64,000 nucleotides of DNA from Egicoccus halophilus. GTDB lineage: Bacteria > Actinomycetota > Nitriliruptoria > Nitriliruptorales > Nitriliruptoraceae. Under the pieces are notes generated by a model. It saw nothing but the letters and a program-made list of their open reading frames with translations, made no database searches and had not been told where the DNA came from. Positions 63,074 through 64,000 of this stretch are shown piece after piece (the stretch's first letter is position 1; each line of letters begins with the position of its first letter). The position numbers were made by a program, and so were the translations under genes. The stretch lies in contig NZ_CP036250.1 of assembly GCF_004300825.1 (NCBI RefSeq), positions 372,001-436,000 of the forward strand. Direction: 5' to 3'.

Positions 63074-63511
63074 ATGACCACCCTGTCCCGCTACGAGCCC
63101 TTCCGCGACGTCGCGTCGCTCCACGACGAGGTCGAGCGCGTGTTCCGTCAGGCCTTCGGGCAGGGCGCCGCGACCGCCGGGGCGTTCAGCCCGGCGCTCG
63201 ACGTCGAGGAGACCGAGGACGGCTTCACGCTCCACGTGGAGCTGCCCGGAGTCGCCGCGGACGACGTCGAGGTGTCGCTCGAGGAGAACGTGCTGACCAT
63301 CGCCGGCGAGCGCCGGTTCTACACCGACAAGGGCGCGGACGGCTTCCGGCGCATCGAGCGGCACTTCGGCCGCTTCCACCGCGCCGTGCGGCTGCCCGAC
63401 CGGGTCGACGGCCAGCACGTGACCGCCACCTTCAAGGACGGCCTGCTCACGATCGCCGTGCCGAAGGCCGAGGAGGCCAAGCCGCGACGGATCACCGTCC
63501 AGGCCAGCTGA
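63074..63511 (+). CDS. Small heat-shock protein (Hsp20/alpha-crystallin)
   Basis: 145 residues from ATG 63074 (GTG 63071 also possible; GAGGAGG upstream). A short N-terminus (RYEPFRDVASLHDEVERVF) leads into the alpha-crystallin domain (about 40-130): SPALDVEETEDGFTLHVELPGV, DVEVSLEENVLTIAGER, FGRFHRAVRLP, and the closing FKDGLLTIAVPKAEEAKP with a GLL-type motif. An ATP-independent holdase that keeps unfolded proteins soluble for DnaK. Its position between dnaK and grpE is uncommon. Confidence 0.93.
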   Translation: MTTLSRYEPFRDVASLHDEVERVFRQAFGQGAATAGAFSPALDVEETEDGFTLHVELPGVAADDVEVSLEENVLTIAGERRFYTDKGADGFRRIERHFGRFHRAVRLPDRVDGQHVTATFKDGLLTIAVPKAEEAKPRRITVQAS

Positions 63512-63527
63512 CACGCCCGACCGCGAC

Positions 63528-63550
63528 GGGGCGGCGCGATGCGCCGCCCC
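63528..63550 (+). terminator. Stem-loop between hsp20 and grpE
   Basis: GGGGCGGCGC / GCGCCGCCCC, 10-bp perfect arms with a three-base loop, 17 bases after the hsp20 stop. Confidence 0.65.
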
Positions 63551-63602
63551 GTTCGCGCCCGTACCGATCCCGCCACCGCACCACATCGAGGAGCGTGCTT
63601 CC

Positions 63603-64000
63603 GTGACCGACGCCGACGCGCCGATCCCCATGGACGAGTCCGAGCAGGGGCCACCCACGGCCGCCGAGTCGATGGCCGACCCGGCGACCGAGGCGGCACG
63701 CGCCCAGACCACGGACGCTGCCCCGTCCGACGCCCCCGGTGACGCCTCGGCCGACGGGGCCACCGACGCCGCGCCGGACGACGGCGGCGGGGCCGACGCG
63801 CAGCAGCCGCTCCCGGAACCGGCCGAGGACCCGCGCTCGCGCGAGGAGCTGCTCGCCGAACTCACGGCCGCCGAGACCGCGCGCGACGACTACCTCGACG
63901 ACCTGCGCCGTGCACGGGCGGAGTTCGAGAACTTCCGCAAGCGGACCACCCGGGAGTCGGCGGCCCAGCGGGAGCTCGGCAAGGGCGATGTCGCCTCGGC
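63603..64000 (+). CDS. grpE: GrpE nucleotide-exchange factor, N-terminal part
   Basis: 132 codons from GTG 63603 to the right edge, still open. The first 85 residues are an acidic Ala/Asp/Pro-rich extension typical of actinobacterial GrpE. The start of the long coiled-coil is visible (EELLAELTAAETARDDYLDDLRRARAEFENFRKRTTRE), with the family's EFENFRKR motif. GrpE drives ADP release from DnaK. The DnaK-binding beta domain is outside the window. Confidence 0.9.
   Translation, partial: MTDADAPIPMDESEQGPPTAAESMADPATEAARAQTTDAAPSDAPGDASADGATDAAPDDGGGADAQQPLPEPAEDPRSREELLAELTAAETARDDYLDDLRRARAEFENFRKRTTRESAAQRELGKGDVAS

Overview
The window is GC-rich throughout (roughly 70% or more by eye), has a strong codon bias for G/C in third positions, and uses GTG and TTG starts freely. 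Together with a nickel superoxide dismutase and its maturation protease, a DUF5318 protein, an EtfD-type iron-sulfur oxidoreductase and two proteins with S-layer-homology (SLH) repeats, this points to an actinobacterium. The SLH plus LVIVD-repeat combination suggests a deep lineage such as Nitriliruptoria, but that placement is an inference. About 60 genes are supported, mostly chromosomal housekeeping genes in short operons, and a low-coherence accessory patch sits beside a tRNA-Gly gene.

Layout: 1-3.3 kb, a truncated SLH protein and a YdbS/YdbT-like pair of PH-domain membrane proteins; 3.3-8.3 kb, type II NADH dehydrogenase behind a large palindrome, CCA-adding enzyme, a methyltransferase, and sodX/sodN; 8.3-12.3 kb, prolyl oligopeptidase, DUF5318 and three small Cys-rich proteins; 12.5-16.1 kb, a membrane protein with a 1007-residue xxxLxxG heptad-repeat protein; 16.2-22.7 kb, tyrS, a two-component system, an LVIVD/SLH secreted protein and a DUF305 protein; 22.9-27.2 kb, a GGDEF-EAL enzyme and glpF-glpK; 27.5-32.9 kb, the replication/ribosome cluster rpsF-ssb-rpsR-rplI-dnaB followed by a PRPP-synthetase-like gene; 32.9-39.6 kb, an EAL-DICT-LOV-GGDEF protein, a winged-helix regulator with AT-rich operators, an AsnC regulator and an arginine/ornithine catabolic pair, and YqgE; 39.6-49.2 kb, lipoprotein, M14 peptidase, acyl-CoA dehydrogenase with a TetR regulator, VanZ-like protein, secreted 5'-nucleotidase and DoxX protein; 49.2-52.1 kb, the accessory patch (DUF4268 nuclease-like gene, a decayed type I restriction fragment, and a DUF433/PIN-like toxin-antitoxin pair) ending at tRNA-Gly(CCC); 52.4-64 kb, dcd, EtfD-like protein, a membrane GAF-PAS-GGDEF-EAL protein, ACT and DUF192 proteins, a beta-hydroxyacid dehydrogenase, then dnaK-hsp20-grpE running off the right edge.

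Common threads: three multidomain cyclic-di-GMP enzymes with different input modules, one of them a probable blue-light (LOV) sensor; redox and stress genes (NDH-2, NiSOD, EtfD, chaperones); and extracellular proteins. Regulatory structure includes a 37-bp nested palindrome, paired AT-rich operators, three candidate leaderless promoters, and many perfect GC-rich stem-loops at gene ends that lack T tracts. Short tandem repeats of unrelated sequence cluster at the 3' ends of several genes. The best candidates for something new are the EAL-DICT-LOV-GGDEF protein and the decayed defence patch.
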